From the NCBI RefSeq assembly GCF_004362145.1, contig NZ_SNXC01000013.1, positions 207,327 to 271,326 on the forward strand: 64,000 nt of DNA, in the 5' to 3' direction. Position 1 is the first letter of the stretch. The number at the start of each line of letters is the position of its first letter. A program made the position numbers and the translations under genes. Below the pieces are notes generated by a model. That model was not told the DNA's origin, did not search any database, and worked only from the letters and a program-made list of their open reading frames with translations. Below are positions 42,371 through 52,211 of the stretch, piece by piece. This DNA is from Marinomonas balearica (lineage in GTDB: Bacteria > Pseudomonadota > Gammaproteobacteria > Pseudomonadales > Marinomonadaceae).

Positions 42371-43291
42371 TTAAAGCGCAGCTTCAAAGCCTGCTGAATC
42401 ACCAATGGAGGCCGCCCCAATACCCTTAACAATGCGCTTATTTAGGCCAGACAATACCTTTCCAGGACCACACTCTAGTGTTTTGCTCACCCCTAAACTT
42501 GAAAGCAGCTCAACCGATTGAGTCCATAATACAGGCTGACTTAACTGTGACACTAAATTCTCTTTAATCAGTAGCGCATCAGATACCGCACTTGCAGAGA
42601 CATTTTGCACCAAAGTAATCTCAGGTTCTTTGAAGTCAATGCTATCTAACTTCTCAGCGAGCTTCTCACCAGCAGGGATCATCAACTCACAATGAGACGG
42701 CACACTGACAGGTAATGGCAGCGCACGCTTTGCGCCCGCCTCCTTTGCATTGGCCATAGCAAGCTCCACCGCTTCTTTATGCCCAGCAATCACAACCTGA
42801 CCAGGAGAGTTAAAGTTAACCGCACTTACCACACCAGATTCTACGTTAGCACATGCTGCTACCACTTCTGCATCTGGCAACCCAATAATTGCAGCCATAG
42901 CCCCCACACCTACTGGAACAGCGGCCTGCATATACTCACCACGAAGTTTCACTAGCTCAACCGCGTCTTGAAAAGCAATGACTCCAGCACACACTAATGC
43001 AGAGTATTCACCTAAACTATGTCCTGCAACATAAGCGGGCTTTTCCCCACCCTCCTGCAACCAAAGTCGCCATAATGCAACACTCGCTGTCAGCAAAGCT
43101 GGCTGAGTTTTATCTGTTTGATTGAGTTTTTCGGAATCGTTTTGCACCAACTCCCACAGATCATAACCTAACACTTCAGACGCCTCGCTAAACGTCGCAG
43201 TGATAACATCATGCTTTTCAGCCAAATCAGCTAACATTCCCAAAGCTTGAGACCCTTGCCCAGGGAAAACAAAAGCTAGCTCATTGTTCAT
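42371..43291 (-). CDS. fabD: Malonyl-CoA:ACP transacylase
   Basis: Transfers malonyl from CoA to ACP. 306 residues. FPGQGSQALGM at the N-terminus, nucleophile Ser92 in GHSLGEYSALV, Arg in LRGEYMQAAVP, catalytic His in VPSHCELM and Asn/Gln in VQNVSA. Its ATG overlaps the plsX stop by four bases. Confidence 0.98.
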   Translation of the reverse strand: MNNELAFVFPGQGSQALGMLADLAEKHDVITATFSEASEVLGYDLWELVQNDSEKLNQTDKTQPALLTASVALWRLWLQEGGEKPAYVAGHSLGEYSALVCAGVIAFQDAVELVKLRGEYMQAAVPVGVGAMAAIIGLPDAEVVAACANVESGVVSAVNFNSPGQVVIAGHKEAVELAMANAKEAGAKRALPLPVSVPSHCELMIPAGEKLAEKLDSIDFKEPEITLVQNVSASAVSDALLIKENLVSQLSQPVLWTQSVELLSSLGVSKTLECGPGKVLSGLNKRIVKGIGAASIGDSAGFEAAL

Positions 43292-44256
43292 ATAAAGCCC
43301 TCTTTCTCTAATTTTTTATCAATTGCACACCAAAGATCAGCCCGCGCCATTTCAATGCCATACTCGATAGCACCCATAGCTGCACGAAAATCAGATCGAC
43401 CGTGTCCTTTTACCAAATTGCCACGTACACCAATAAAGCTAGCTCCATGATGACGCTCACTTTCGTAAAAAGACTCAAGCTCTTTTTTATTTATACTCGT
43501 TTTTACTAATTTCTTTTGGAAGTAAGTCAACAAGCCTTCTGATGCCTTTAAAACGGTGTTTCCAACCATTCCATCACACACAAGAACATTGCTCTCTCCA
43601 CCAAATAAATCAAAACCTTCTGCATATCCATTATACTCAGGCCACATACGTGATGATAATGCCGAATCGGCTTGACGAATAACAGAATTGCCTTTTGTAC
43701 TTTCAACACCAACATTTAGTAGTGCAACTTTAGCTGGCTCACTACGCAACACTTCTGTATAGGCAGCCCCTAATATAGAAAAACCTTCTAACATCTGAGC
43801 TGGGCAATGCACATTAGCACCAAGATCCAACAAACAACAAAGTGGATTAAGGCGTAATTCTCGTACCAAAGCTGGATGCAGTCTAGGACGAATCAAACCA
43901 AGCAAACGACGCGCCAACGCCACCATAGCAGCAGTATTCCCCAATGTCACAACAACATCATGAGCCCCTTCGGACATATCGTAAAGACTTCTATAAAGGG
44001 TGGATTCTGAACGTCGATAAAGGGTTCTGTTTACTTGCTCATCTCCGGAAATAAAGTCAGAGCAAACAACAGTCGAAAACCTGCCACTTAAAGCGCTGTC
44101 AATTTGAGATAAATCTTGGGACGAAAGAGTATCATCCGCTGAAAGGTATAGAGTGATTTGAACACTAGGGTAAGTTTCAAGCACTTGTTTTGCTGCCTGA
44201 AATGCAACGCGGGGACCTAAGTCCCCGCCCATAGCGTCTATAGCTACCCGAATCAT
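43288..44256 (-). CDS. plsX: Phosphate acyltransferase
   Basis: Makes acyl phosphate from acyl-ACP, linking fatty acid and phospholipid synthesis. 322 residues, slightly shorter than E. coli PlsX. N-terminal VAIDAMGGDLGPRVAFQAA is diagnostic; LGANVHCPAQML and GVRGNLVKGHGRSD are further conserved stretches. It lies 12 bp downstream of rpmF in the usual yceD-rpmF-plsX-fab order and overlaps fabD by four bases. Confidence 0.96.
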   Translation of the reverse strand: MIRVAIDAMGGDLGPRVAFQAAKQVLETYPSVQITLYLSADDTLSSQDLSQIDSALSGRFSTVVCSDFISGDEQVNRTLYRRSESTLYRSLYDMSEGAHDVVVTLGNTAAMVALARRLLGLIRPRLHPALVRELRLNPLCCLLDLGANVHCPAQMLEGFSILGAAYTEVLRSEPAKVALLNVGVESTKGNSVIRQADSALSSRMWPEYNGYAEGFDLFGGESNVLVCDGMVGNTVLKASEGLLTYFQKKLVKTSINKKELESFYESERHHGASFIGVRGNLVKGHGRSDFRAAMGAIEYGIEMARADLWCAIDKKLEKEGFI

Positions 44257-44268
44257 AAGGGTAACTAT

Positions 44269-44448
44269 TTATTCACCTTTAGGGGTGATTACTTGACGAC
44301 CACGGTAAAAACCATCTGCAGAAACATGGTGACGACGATGTAGTTCACCAGTAGTTTGTTCAACAGAAAGAGTTGCGCTTGTTAAAGCATCGTGCGAACG
44401 GCGTTGGCCACGACGTGAACGAGTAACTTTACTTTTTTGTACAGCCAT
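44269..44448 (-). CDS. rpmF: 50S ribosomal protein L32
   Basis: 59-residue basic ribosomal protein read directly from the sequence: it starts [20 protein letters not shown] and ends [11 protein letters not shown]. The zinc-binding cysteines found in some L32 proteins are absent, as in E. coli. The ATG has GGAGC upstream. It lies between yceD (11-bp gap) and plsX (12-bp gap), the standard arrangement. Confidence 0.96.
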   Translation of the reverse strand: MAVQKSKVTRSRRGQRRSHDALTSATLSVEQTTGELHRRHHVSADGFYRGRQVITPKGE

Positions 44449-44459
44449 TTTTGGAGCTC

Positions 44460-44990
44460 CTAACTTTTCTTAGCTTTTAAATCAGCTAATATACTAAATG
44501 GATTCGGTTTAATTTCGTCATCCGGTGCGTCATCGGCAGACGATGCATACTTTAAAGCCACAGGGTTGCAACCAGTTTCTTCGTGATAAGCAACTATTGG
44601 AACAGCAAGAATAAGCTCTTGCTCAACCATATCCGCAAGAATTACTTCACCCTCGGTCATGACTACGGGGTCGTAATCCTTAGGCAGATTATTCGCATGC
44701 TCTTCGTCATAAACAAAGCCTAACGCTAAATCCACCTCTAAGTTACAATCAACACCTTCCATACAACGTTGACAAACAACCTGTACAGACGCGTTCATTG
44801 AACCAGTCGCGATGTAGCGCCTATCTTCATCGACTTTAAAGTTCAGATGAATAGAAACATGACCTTCATCAGACACTAAAAGTTCACGCAATTCACTTAG
44901 ATCCGTGAGCGGCAATTGCCCCTCTAATGTCACTTCATGAGTAGCATACTTTCGGGGGTCAAAATATTTGGGTAATGAGTCATTCAACAT
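44460..44990 (-). CDS. yceD: YceD/DUF177 family protein, large-subunit rRNA accumulation factor
   Basis: 176 residues from the chosen ATG. Family landmarks: the [10 protein letters not shown] cysteine pair, the acidic region [34 protein letters not shown] and the C-terminal [12 protein letters not shown]. In E. coli and plants this family is needed for normal 23S rRNA levels; the mechanism is unclear. A TTG seven codons upstream would extend the frame, but YceD proteins begin close to the chosen [16 protein letters not shown]. First gene of the yceD-rpmF-plsX-fab cluster, divergent from maf. Confidence 0.9.
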   Translation of the reverse strand: MLNDSLPKYFDPRKYATHEVTLEGQLPLTDLSELRELLVSDEGHVSIHLNFKVDEDRRYIATGSMNASVQVVCQRCMEGVDCNLEVDLALGFVYDEEHANNLPKDYDPVVMTEGEVILADMVEQELILAVPIVAYHEETGCNPVALKYASSADDAPDDEIKPNPFSILADLKAKKS

Positions 44991-45198
44991 GGCGAGGAAT
45001 AATATTGCCAAGCAGAGGCATTGTCAAAGAGTTCAGGCACTTAAATCACTTTTTTTAACAAAATATTAGATATGAATGGAATTTCTGGTCATTCACAGCG
45101 TATATTAATTCCGTAACTGTCGAGTAGGCTGAGATTTGTTCAATTTTAATCGTCACGCCAGAGTACCCACATACACTACTTAGTTCTAACAAATTCCA

Positions 45199-45840
45199 AT
45201 GAAACCAGCCATTATATTAGGATCATCATCGCCATATCGCAAAGCATTGCTTGAACGATTAGGCATCCCGTTTACAACCCAATCACCCGACATTGACGAA
45301 ACACCACAAAGTCACGAATCTATAAGCGACTATGTGTTGCGAATGAGCCAAGAAAAAGCAAAGACCATCTTTAACAACTGCAAGATACCCAACGCCTTGA
45401 TCATCACATCCGACCAATCGGCGACTCTCTCAAGCACAAAGTCTAATAAAGAAGCAACGCATGACCAAATAATTGGTAAGCCCCACACAATTGAGAATGC
45501 ACAAAAACAACTAGAATCTTTTTCCAGCAACAAAGTTGTTTTCTACACTAGCGTTTCTATCACTTGCACCCGAACACACGAGACAAAATCAAAAGTCACT
45601 CAGTATTCCGTTCATTTTAAAAAGCTAAGCAGTGAAGAGATTTCAAGATACATCTCAATAGAAAAGCCGCTAGACTGTGCAGGCAGCTTTAAATGTGAAG
45701 GGCTAGGGGTTAGATTATTCGACAAAATGGAAGGGGAAGACCCAACTTCATTAGAAGGCCTTCCTCTTATTGCGATTTGCGATCTACTGTGTCACTTTGG
45801 AGCCGACCCACTAACTTATAAAACAGTAAACAGCCTTTAA
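45199..45840 (+). CDS. Maf-family nucleoside triphosphate pyrophosphatase, YceF type
   Basis: 213 residues. N-terminal motif LGSSSPYRKALLERLGIPF and DIDETP are typical of the Maf/YceF group, which hydrolyses modified nucleotides (m7GTP for YceF). Further motifs: ITSDQSATL, GKPHTIENA, and EGLGVRLFDKMEGEDPTSLEGLPL. It lies divergently from yceD, as yceF does in E. coli, and is convergent with sppA (5-bp gap). The exact substrate is inferred from the subgroup. Confidence 0.93.
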   Translation: MKPAIILGSSSPYRKALLERLGIPFTTQSPDIDETPQSHESISDYVLRMSQEKAKTIFNNCKIPNALIITSDQSATLSSTKSNKEATHDQIIGKPHTIENAQKQLESFSSNKVVFYTSVSITCTRTHETKSKVTQYSVHFKKLSSEEISRYISIEKPLDCAGSFKCEGLGVRLFDKMEGEDPTSLEGLPLIAICDLLCHFGADPLTYKTVNSL

Positions 45841-45845
45841 AATAT

Positions 45846-46895
45846 TTACCGCAATGAAAACATAGTAAAGACTTGTGACGCAAAGGAAACCCCAAGTTCC
45901 TTTGCCACTTCTTTCCACGGTTCTTCATGCGGCTCATAATAAACAGGTGTCAGGTTAGAAAATCGCGTTGATAGCATGTGCCCCAAATAATCCAACCCAT
46001 CGATCAACCCAAAATTAACCGCTTGCTCGCCAGTAAACACCATACCCGTAAACAGATCTGTATTTTGGTCTAATTTCCCCGCACGCCCTTCCTTAACTGC
46101 ATCAATAAACTGCTTGTGAGTACTGTTCAACACTGCTTGCCATTTTTGTGCAGAACTTGACGACATAGACGAAAACGGATCAAGAAACGCCTTATCTTCA
46201 CCCGCTGTGAATAAACGTCGCTCCACTCCAATATTTTTCAACAAACCGCTTGCATCAAAGCCAAGCGACACAACACCAATCGAACCTACCAAGCTCGCCT
46301 TGTCTGCGTAAATTTCATTTGCGGCAGATGCAATATAATAACCACCACTAGCCGCCATATCACTTACAACAACAATCAACGGTATTTCACTGTTCTCCTG
46401 ACGTTTTTGCATCAAAAGGTTATGTAAGATACCAGAATGCACAGGGCTTCCCCCAGGACTGTTCATTTTGATCACAACAGCCTTGGTACTGTGATCGGAA
46501 TAAGCTTCATCAATTAACTGCGAATACTCATCCGCATCAATATCAAGCCCTGCTCCAATTGTCCCTTGCATTGGAATAATCGCAACAGACTCATTTGAAA
46601 GCGAGGTATCTTCCACTACGTCAGCCGCATTCCAACCCACAAAAATCCCAACAATTAAAAACAACCCAACAAAACGGAAAAATATCTTCCAGCGACGACC
46701 CCTGCGCTTCTCTACCACACTCTCAAGCAACACATCTTTTAGCAGCCCATACATTTCAACATGAGACGCAACCTCTTCAGTTTTTTTCGAATCGGTTCCT
46801 TGCGCAATTCCTTTTTGGTTCTCATCGGCTTTTCTCTCAGAAGAAAGCTCTGCTTTTTCGGATGTTTTACGATCATCCTCTTCGGTCCAACTCAT
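45846..46895 (-). CDS. sppA: Signal peptide peptidase SppA, short type (S49)
   Basis: 349 residues. A cytoplasmic charged N-terminus (1-65), one membrane helix (about 71-88), then a periplasmic S49 protease domain. Catalytic dyad: Ser183 in MAASGGYYIAS and Lys235 in TAGEDKAFLDPF, 52 residues apart as in the Bacillus-type SppA. NSPGGSPVHSG (145-155) forms the oxyanion region. It degrades leftover signal peptides in the inner membrane. Single S49 domain, unlike the double-length E. coli SppA; the short form is common in Pseudomonas-like genomes at this locus. Confidence 0.94.
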   Translation of the reverse strand: MSWTEEDDRKTSEKAELSSERKADENQKGIAQGTDSKKTEEVASHVEMYGLLKDVLLESVVEKRRGRRWKIFFRFVGLFLIVGIFVGWNAADVVEDTSLSNESVAIIPMQGTIGAGLDIDADEYSQLIDEAYSDHSTKAVVIKMNSPGGSPVHSGILHNLLMQKRQENSEIPLIVVVSDMAASGGYYIASAANEIYADKASLVGSIGVVSLGFDASGLLKNIGVERRLFTAGEDKAFLDPFSSMSSSSAQKWQAVLNSTHKQFIDAVKEGRAGKLDQNTDLFTGMVFTGEQAVNFGLIDGLDYLGHMLSTRFSNLTPVYYEPHEEPWKEVAKELGVSFASQVFTMFSLR

Positions 46896-47021
46896 TCAAA
46901 ATCCTCAAAACAAATTCTTTTTCATAGACTTGAAGGCACCCTAACTCACCTCATACCTTTAAGACTAAGTTCAGTAAGTGTACCATACGCGCATTAACGA
47001 AAAATAAGGATAGTCTACAAT

Positions 47022-47429
47022 ATGAGTTATTCTTTCGAAGACCTTTCTGTTGGTCTAAGCGAAACCTATTCAAAGACCGTTACGAAAGAGGACGTACATA
47101 CTTTCGCAGCAATAACGGGTGACAACAACCCTGTGCATTTAGATGAAGAATATGCCGCTCAAACAAGCTTTGGCGAACCCATTGCACACGGCATGTTAAC
47201 AGCAGGTTTTATCTCCGCAGCGATCGGCATGAAGCTCCCTGGACCTGGCTGCATTTACTTAGAACAAACTCTTAAATTTCGATCTCCCGTTTTAATAGGG
47301 AAGGAAGTTCAGACTACGGTCACCGTAAAAGAGTTAAATGAACGCCGAAGAAGAGTAACACTAGAAACAGTTTGCAACTGTGACGGTAAAAAAGTAGTGA
47401 CAGGAGAAGCAACGGTAATGCTCCCTTAA
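47022..47429 (+). CDS. MaoC-like (R)-specific enoyl-CoA hydratase
   Basis: 135-residue hotdog-fold hydratase similar to PhaJ. Hydratase-2 motif with the catalytic Asp/His region: FAAITGDNNPVHLDEEYA, then FGEPIAHGMLTAGFISA. These enzymes make (R)-3-hydroxyacyl-CoA from enoyl-CoA, often for polyhydroxyalkanoates or as a beta-oxidation side step. No pha gene is in the window. It is divergent from sppA and ends in a hairpin shared with rluC. Confidence 0.9.
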   Translation: MSYSFEDLSVGLSETYSKTVTKEDVHTFAAITGDNNPVHLDEEYAAQTSFGEPIAHGMLTAGFISAAIGMKLPGPGCIYLEQTLKFRSPVLIGKEVQTTVTVKELNERRRRVTLETVCNCDGKKVVTGEATVMLP

Positions 47430-47432
47430 TTT

Positions 47433-47473
47433 TATATGTGGAGTCGAAAGCAATTCTTTCGGCCCCACATATA
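47433..47473. terminator. Bidirectional hairpin between MaoC-like gene and rluC
   Basis: Long inverted repeat: outer stem TATATGTGG / CCACATATA, inner stem CGAAAG / CTTTCG, with a short imperfect part between them and a 5-nt loop. It lies between two convergent genes. No T run. Confidence 0.65.
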
Positions 47474-47487
47474 TCGTCACACTCATT

Positions 47488-48462
47488 TTAATACGTTGAG
47501 TCCAACACCTCAGACATAAGCGTTTTCCACTCTCGATCAAGCGGCGCTTCTAAAACAAGCTTTTTTCCCTCGTAATCTATTTCTAAGCGAGTTGCATGCA
47601 AACAGAGCCGCTTAAAACCAAGCTCCTTTGTTTTTTTATTTAACTCACTTGACGTGTATTTCTCATCCCCAACAATCGAGTGCCCGGCAAATTGAGTATG
47701 TACGCGAATTTGATGCGTCCTTCCCGTTACAGGCTCACACTGAACAAGACTGTACCCTTCGAATTGCCTAACGAGATTAAACCGAGTCAACGACTCTTTA
47801 CCGTCTGGATGAACTCGAACAACTCGCTCCCCTGATTTAAGCTCATTCTTCATAAGCGGTGCATCGACTTTTTGCTTCCTTTTAGACCAAGAGCCATGAA
47901 CCAATGCGAGATACGTCTTCTGCACACCACTTTTTTCTCTCAAAGCCTCATGAAGCACTTTTAGTACAGTTCTGCGTTTAGCAATCATAATCAAACCAGA
48001 AGTATCGCGATCCAATCGGTGAACTAGCTCAACAAACTTTTCCAACGGTCGCATCTGACGAATAACTTCAACCAAACCAAAACTCAAACCGCTGCCGCCG
48101 TGCACAGCTAACCCTGACGGCTTATTAACAACCAGCAAACCTTTATCTTCGTAAACAATACGAGACTCAATTTCTGCCTTGAGACCTTCTGCCACCGGTG
48201 GCTTTTCTGCCTTTTCAGGTAACATCAAAGGGGCAATACGAACAATATCGCCCGACTGGAGACGGTAATCCGGTTTTGTACGTTTTTTATTAACTCGTAT
48301 CTCACCTTTTCTCAGCAAATTATAAATTTTGCCTTTTGGTAGTCCGCGTAGTTCTGTAATTAGAAAATTATCAACACGTTGACCGTGATTATTTTCATCT
48401 ATATCAACGAACCTCACCTTACTTTTAGTGGGTTCAGAGATAACTTTGCCTTTGTTATCCAA
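47488..48462 (-). CDS. rluC: 23S rRNA pseudouridine synthase RluC
   Basis: Makes pseudouridines in 23S rRNA (positions 955, 2504 and 2580 in E. coli). 324 residues: S4 RNA-binding domain about 18-85 (GLPKGKIYNLLRKGEIRVNKKR), then the RluA-type catalytic domain with Asp151 in VHRLDRDTSGL and the conserved VTGRTHQIRVH. Divergent from rne, as in E. coli and Pseudomonas. Confidence 0.96.
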   Translation of the reverse strand: MDNKGKVISEPTKSKVRFVDIDENNHGQRVDNFLITELRGLPKGKIYNLLRKGEIRVNKKRTKPDYRLQSGDIVRIAPLMLPEKAEKPPVAEGLKAEIESRIVYEDKGLLVVNKPSGLAVHGGSGLSFGLVEVIRQMRPLEKFVELVHRLDRDTSGLIMIAKRRTVLKVLHEALREKSGVQKTYLALVHGSWSKRKQKVDAPLMKNELKSGERVVRVHPDGKESLTRFNLVRQFEGYSLVQCEPVTGRTHQIRVHTQFAGHSIVGDEKYTSSELNKKTKELGFKRLCLHATRLEIDYEGKKLVLEAPLDREWKTLMSEVLDSTY

Positions 48463-48928
48463 AGAATGGTTTCCTTTATAATTGAAGCACTTAGTTTTTA
48501 CTGCTATATTCAGTTCCGCAGAGGGTAAGAGGCAACAAAACGCCTCGAAGAAAAACGTATGATACCGAATTTATTACCGCTAGAGCGATACTCTGGCTTA
48601 TATCTTACCTCTGTAACAGTTAAGCTTAAATAATAAACCGCATGAATCGAGAGAAGCCGATCATGGGTAGCATGTTTTTCTAGTTCGTTTGACTGGGTAC
48701 GAGACGCTTTCAAAATCGAAATCACTGAAAGCCAATAATGACAAAAACAACCGTAAAATGATGTAACTTGCTTAGATATAACCAATCAACTGATATTATT
48801 TCGCAGTAGATCCTCTTCGCGCGTTACCCTCAACAAGCATGTTGTGTCCGCCGTACTCTAATAACAACTGGTTATCAGCGTTGCTCTAGATGGACTCTCT
48901 GTTCATAACTAAACAGAGTTCAAAATTA
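48463..48928. other. Long intergenic and leader region upstream of rne
   Basis: About 466 bp between divergent rluC and rne with no credible gene; a 91-codon minus-strand frame at 48510-48785 has no family features. In E. coli the rne mRNA has a long structured 5' UTR by which RNase E controls its own level; the size here fits that. A small hairpin GAGGC / GCCTC (48529-48546) was seen. No clear promoter picked. Confidence 0.5.
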
Positions 48929-51900
48929 ATGATTAGAATGCTAATAAACGCGACACAGCAAGAAGAATTGCGTGTTGCACTTGTGGATGGCCAACGTCTT
49001 TATGATCTAGATATAGAATCAGGATCAAGGGAACAAAAGAAAGCTAATATTTATAAAGGTAAAATCACCCGTATCGAGCCAAGCTTAGAAGCTGCATTTG
49101 TCGACTACGGCGCCGAAAGACACGGTTTCCTTCCTCTTAAAGAAATTTCTAAGACCTACTTCTCGAAAAAATCTCATTCTGACGGGCGCTTAAACATTAA
49201 AGATGTTTTAACGGAAGGTCAGGAAGTCATTGTCCAAGTAGATAAAGAAGAGCGTGGCAACAAAGGTGCAGCACTAACAACGTTTGTCAGCCTTGCTGGC
49301 CGCTATCTTGTATTAATGCCAAACAACCCGCGTGCTGGCGGCATTTCTCGTCGTATCGACGGCGATGACAGAACTCAGCTCAAAGAAGCTATGTCTGGCC
49401 TTTCTACTCCAGAAAACGGCGGACTCATCGTACGCACAGCAGGTGTAGGCCGCTCGACAGAAGAACTCCAATGGGACTTAGATTACCTAGACACATTATG
49501 GAACTCGATCACAAAAGCCGCTTCAGAAAAGCCCGCTCCGTTCCTAATTTATCAAGAAAGTAATATTGTCATCCGCGCAATTCGCGATTATTTGCGCGAC
49601 GACATCGGCGAAGTGCTTATCGACGAAAAAGGTGCCTATCAGGATGCAATAAACTTCGTCATGCAAGTCATGCCACAGTTTAAAAGCCGCATTAAGCTTT
49701 ATTCAGATACAACACCTCTGTTTAATCGCTTCCAAATAGAAACTCAAATCGAGACAGCGTTCCAACGTGAGGTACGCCTACCTTCAGGCGGATCGATTGT
49801 TATCGACCCAACGGAAGCACTGGTTTCCATCGATATCAACTCTGCTCGTGCCACTAAAGGCGGAGACATAGAGGAAACAGCGCTGCAAACTAACGTAGAA
49901 GCGGCTGACGAAATAGCACGCCAACTACGATTGCGAGATATTGGTGGTTTGGTCGTTATCGACTTTATCGACATGACGCCATTAAAGAACCAAAAAGAAG
50001 TTGAAAACCGGATGAAATTGGCACTTGAAGCCGATCGAGCTCGCGTACAACTTGGTCGAATTTCACGTTTTGGCTTGTTAGAAATGTCTCGTCAACGTTT
50101 GCGCCCTTCTCTAGGTGAAACAAGCGGTATCGTTTGTCCTCGCTGTAATGGCCAAGGCTTTATTCGCGACGTTGAATCGTTAGCATTGTCCGTATTACGC
50201 CTTATTGAAGAAGAGTGCGCCAAAGAGCGTACAGCTCAGATTCGTGCAATCTTACCTGTTTCTGTTGCTACATTCTTGCTGAATGAAAAACGTACCAACA
50301 TTGCGAAGATCGAAAAACGCAATGACGTTCATATCATTCTAGTGCCTAATCCTCACATGGAAACACCACACTTTAAAGTGGAACGTATCCGCGATGACAA
50401 TGCAGTTATCACACAAGATGACAGCAGCTACACGCTAGTAGAAACACCTGAAGAAGCTCCTTATGAGCCTCGCCAAACAGTTGAACAGGTTCGTCCACAA
50501 GCAGCAGTAACAAGCATTGCTCCCAAGTCTCCTGCACCAGCACCAACTGCCGAACCCAAAAAAGCAGAAAAAGCCGAAAAAGCCGGTATTTTCACTCGCA
50601 TTATCCGAGCTCTTTTTGGCAGCACTGAAGAAACCAGCAGCACTACGAAAGCGACAACAACCTCTTCAAGCTCTAATACAAAAGCTAAATCCGGTCAGAG
50701 CTCGAATTCTGACCGCAACAGACGCAACAAACCACAACGCACCAGCAAGCATCAAAAGCGCGATTACTCTGAAGATCGTAAACAAGATAAGCCGCGCTCT
50801 ACTCGTAAGACGCGTCGCGAGCAAGCTGAAGCTCAAGTAACTCCTGACAACACTACGACTTCACCATCTCCAAAGAAAAAGGTGAATACATCTGAAACTC
50901 GCAACGAAAACAAGCGCAAGACACCAGACGTTGCTCCCGAAAAGAAAGTTCCAGAAGTTAAAGAGCGCAAACGTTCACGTAACGAAAACAAACGTAGAAA
51001 CGGCAAACTTCGTGAAGAAGCTGAATTGGCGAAACAAGAAGTTGTGAAGCAACAGGAAGCGGAAGCACAAGAAGTTGCTCAAACTAACGTAAATGACGCT
51101 CAAAGCCCGGCATCTTCTAGTAATGAATCCGGCACGAAAGAAAGAAAACCACGTAGATCACGCCGTTCACGTAAATCACCTCGTGGAGATGCTGCACCAG
51201 CAACGACTACAACTGAAGCAGTTACTGAAAACAGCACACCGAGTACAGAACAACAGCCTACGAAAAAGCAAGAAGCAACAGAGGTGAGTTCATCAGTTGA
51301 AGAAGCTGCGATCCAAACGCCTACTGAGCAAGCTACCCAAGCTGAAAAAGTAGACATTCAAACTCCAGTAGAAGCACCAGCTGAAAAATCAAATACAGTT
51401 GCCGAAGACAACGCTCAAGAACCAGCAGAAGACACAGACGCTAACTCAACAGCTCCTGAAGTTCCTTCTAGCGAAACAGTTCAGTCTGAAGTGACTCATG
51501 AGGAAACTACAAAAGATCAAACTGAAGCTAGCAGCTCTGAGAGCAACAAGTCTGAAGAAAATTCAACTTCCCCTATTATCGCGGAACAAGAAAATTCAAT
51601 TGCTGAGACTACGAACGAAACAAAGACCTCTGTAGTAGAAATACAATCAGAGCAACCTACTCCCGTTTCTCACGTTGAAATCAAAGAAAAAGCAGAGCCT
51701 GAAGCACCGTTAGAGGTGAACACAGCCAAAGCTGAAGACACCATCGAAGCGACTCCAACAACGGCTGAAGCAAAATCGAACGAAAGCAATGAAAATGCAT
51801 CTAGCGAAGCGACGGAAATGCAACCAGAATCCGACGCGACTGTAGAAAGCACTACTTCAGCGAAAAGAGTTCGAGCTCCACGACGCGGGCGCGGAAAGCC

Positions 51901-52120
51901 TGCAGCAAAAGTTGTAGAGAAAAAAGAAGCGGTTGAATTGCCGGAAACAATCCTTAAGCAGCAAGAAGAAGCTAAAAAAGCACTGGAAGAAAAACGTGCA
52001 ACTTCAAGCGAGCGAAAAGGGCGACGTGAAGGGAGAGTTAAAAACGACCCTCGATTGTCACGCGGTGAAAACCAGCAAGTAGAAAACCCAACTACTGACT
52101 CGGACACCGAAACTGCTTAG
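48929..52120 (+). CDS. rne: Ribonuclease E
   Basis: Endoribonuclease that starts mRNA decay and processes rRNA and tRNA; scaffold of the degradosome at the inner membrane. 1063 residues. N-terminal catalytic half: S1 domain about 38-125, 5'-sensor and RNase H-like parts, the metal-binding aspartates in [14 protein letters not shown] and [11 protein letters not shown], and the zinc link CPRCNGQG. After about residue 530 follows low-complexity scaffold: an amphipathic membrane helix [11 protein letters not shown], Arg/Lys-rich RNA-binding stretches ([27 protein letters not shown]) and a long Glu/Thr/Ser/Pro-rich tail. The longest frame starts at 48890; the ATG used here gives [14 protein letters not shown], matching E. 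coli. Ends in a strong terminator. Confidence 0.97.
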   Translation: MIRMLINATQQEELRVALVDGQRLYDLDIESGSREQKKANIYKGKITRIEPSLEAAFVDYGAERHGFLPLKEISKTYFSKKSHSDGRLNIKDVLTEGQEVIVQVDKEERGNKGAALTTFVSLAGRYLVLMPNNPRAGGISRRIDGDDRTQLKEAMSGLSTPENGGLIVRTAGVGRSTEELQWDLDYLDTLWNSITKAASEKPAPFLIYQESNIVIRAIRDYLRDDIGEVLIDEKGAYQDAINFVMQVMPQFKSRIKLYSDTTPLFNRFQIETQIETAFQREVRLPSGGSIVIDPTEALVSIDINSARATKGGDIEETALQTNVEAADEIARQLRLRDIGGLVVIDFIDMTPLKNQKEVENRMKLALEADRARVQLGRISRFGLLEMSRQRLRPSLGETSGIVCPRCNGQGFIRDVESLALSVLRLIEEECAKERTAQIRAILPVSVATFLLNEKRTNIAKIEKRNDVHIILVPNPHMETPHFKVERIRDDNAVITQDDSSYTLVETPEEAPYEPRQTVEQVRPQAAVTSIAPKSPAPAPTAEPKKAEKAEKAGIFTRIIRALFGSTEETSSTTKATTTSSSSNTKAKSGQSSNSDRNRRNKPQRTSKHQKRDYSEDRKQDKPRSTRKTRREQAEAQVTPDNTTTSPSPKKKVNTSETRNENKRKTPDVAPEKKVPEVKERKRSRNENKRRNGKLREEAELAKQEVVKQQEAEAQEVAQTNVNDAQSPASSSNESGTKERKPRRSRRSRKSPRGDAAPATTTTEAVTENSTPSTEQQPTKKQEATEVSSSVEEAAIQTPTEQATQAEKVDIQTPVEAPAEKSNTVAEDNAQEPAEDTDANSTAPEVPSSETVQSEVTHEETTKDQTEASSSESNKSEENSTSPIIAEQENSIAETTNETKTSVVEIQSEQPTPVSHVEIKEKAEPEAPLEVNTAKAEDTIEATPTTAEAKSNESNENASSEATEMQPESDATVESTTSAKRVRAPRRGRGKPAAKVVEKKEAVELPETILKQQEEAKKALEEKRATSSERKGRREGRVKNDPRLSRGENQQVENPTTDSDTETA

Positions 52121-52140
52121 TAAAATTAGCTATTAGCTGT

Positions 52141-52169
52141 AAAAGAGCCCGCTGCCTGCGGGCTCTTTT
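52141..52169 (+). terminator. Rho-independent terminator after rne
   Basis: AAAAGAGCCCGC-TGCCT-GCGGGCTCTTTT, a perfect 12-bp stem followed by more T residues, 20 bp after the rne stop. Confidence 0.93.
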
Positions 52170-52211
52170 TTATAAATTAAAAATTTTAGTTAATAACTTT
52201 TGTTTGGAAAA

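Noticed and set aside
48510..48785. 91-codon minus-strand ORF in the rluC-rne gap
   Set aside because: No ribosome binding site, odd composition and no family resemblance; the region fits a leader better.
51670..52107. 145-codon minus-strand ORF opposite the rne tail
   Set aside because: Shadow of the Glu/Ala/Thr-rich RNase E C-terminus; Ser/Ala-rich translation with no recognisable domain.
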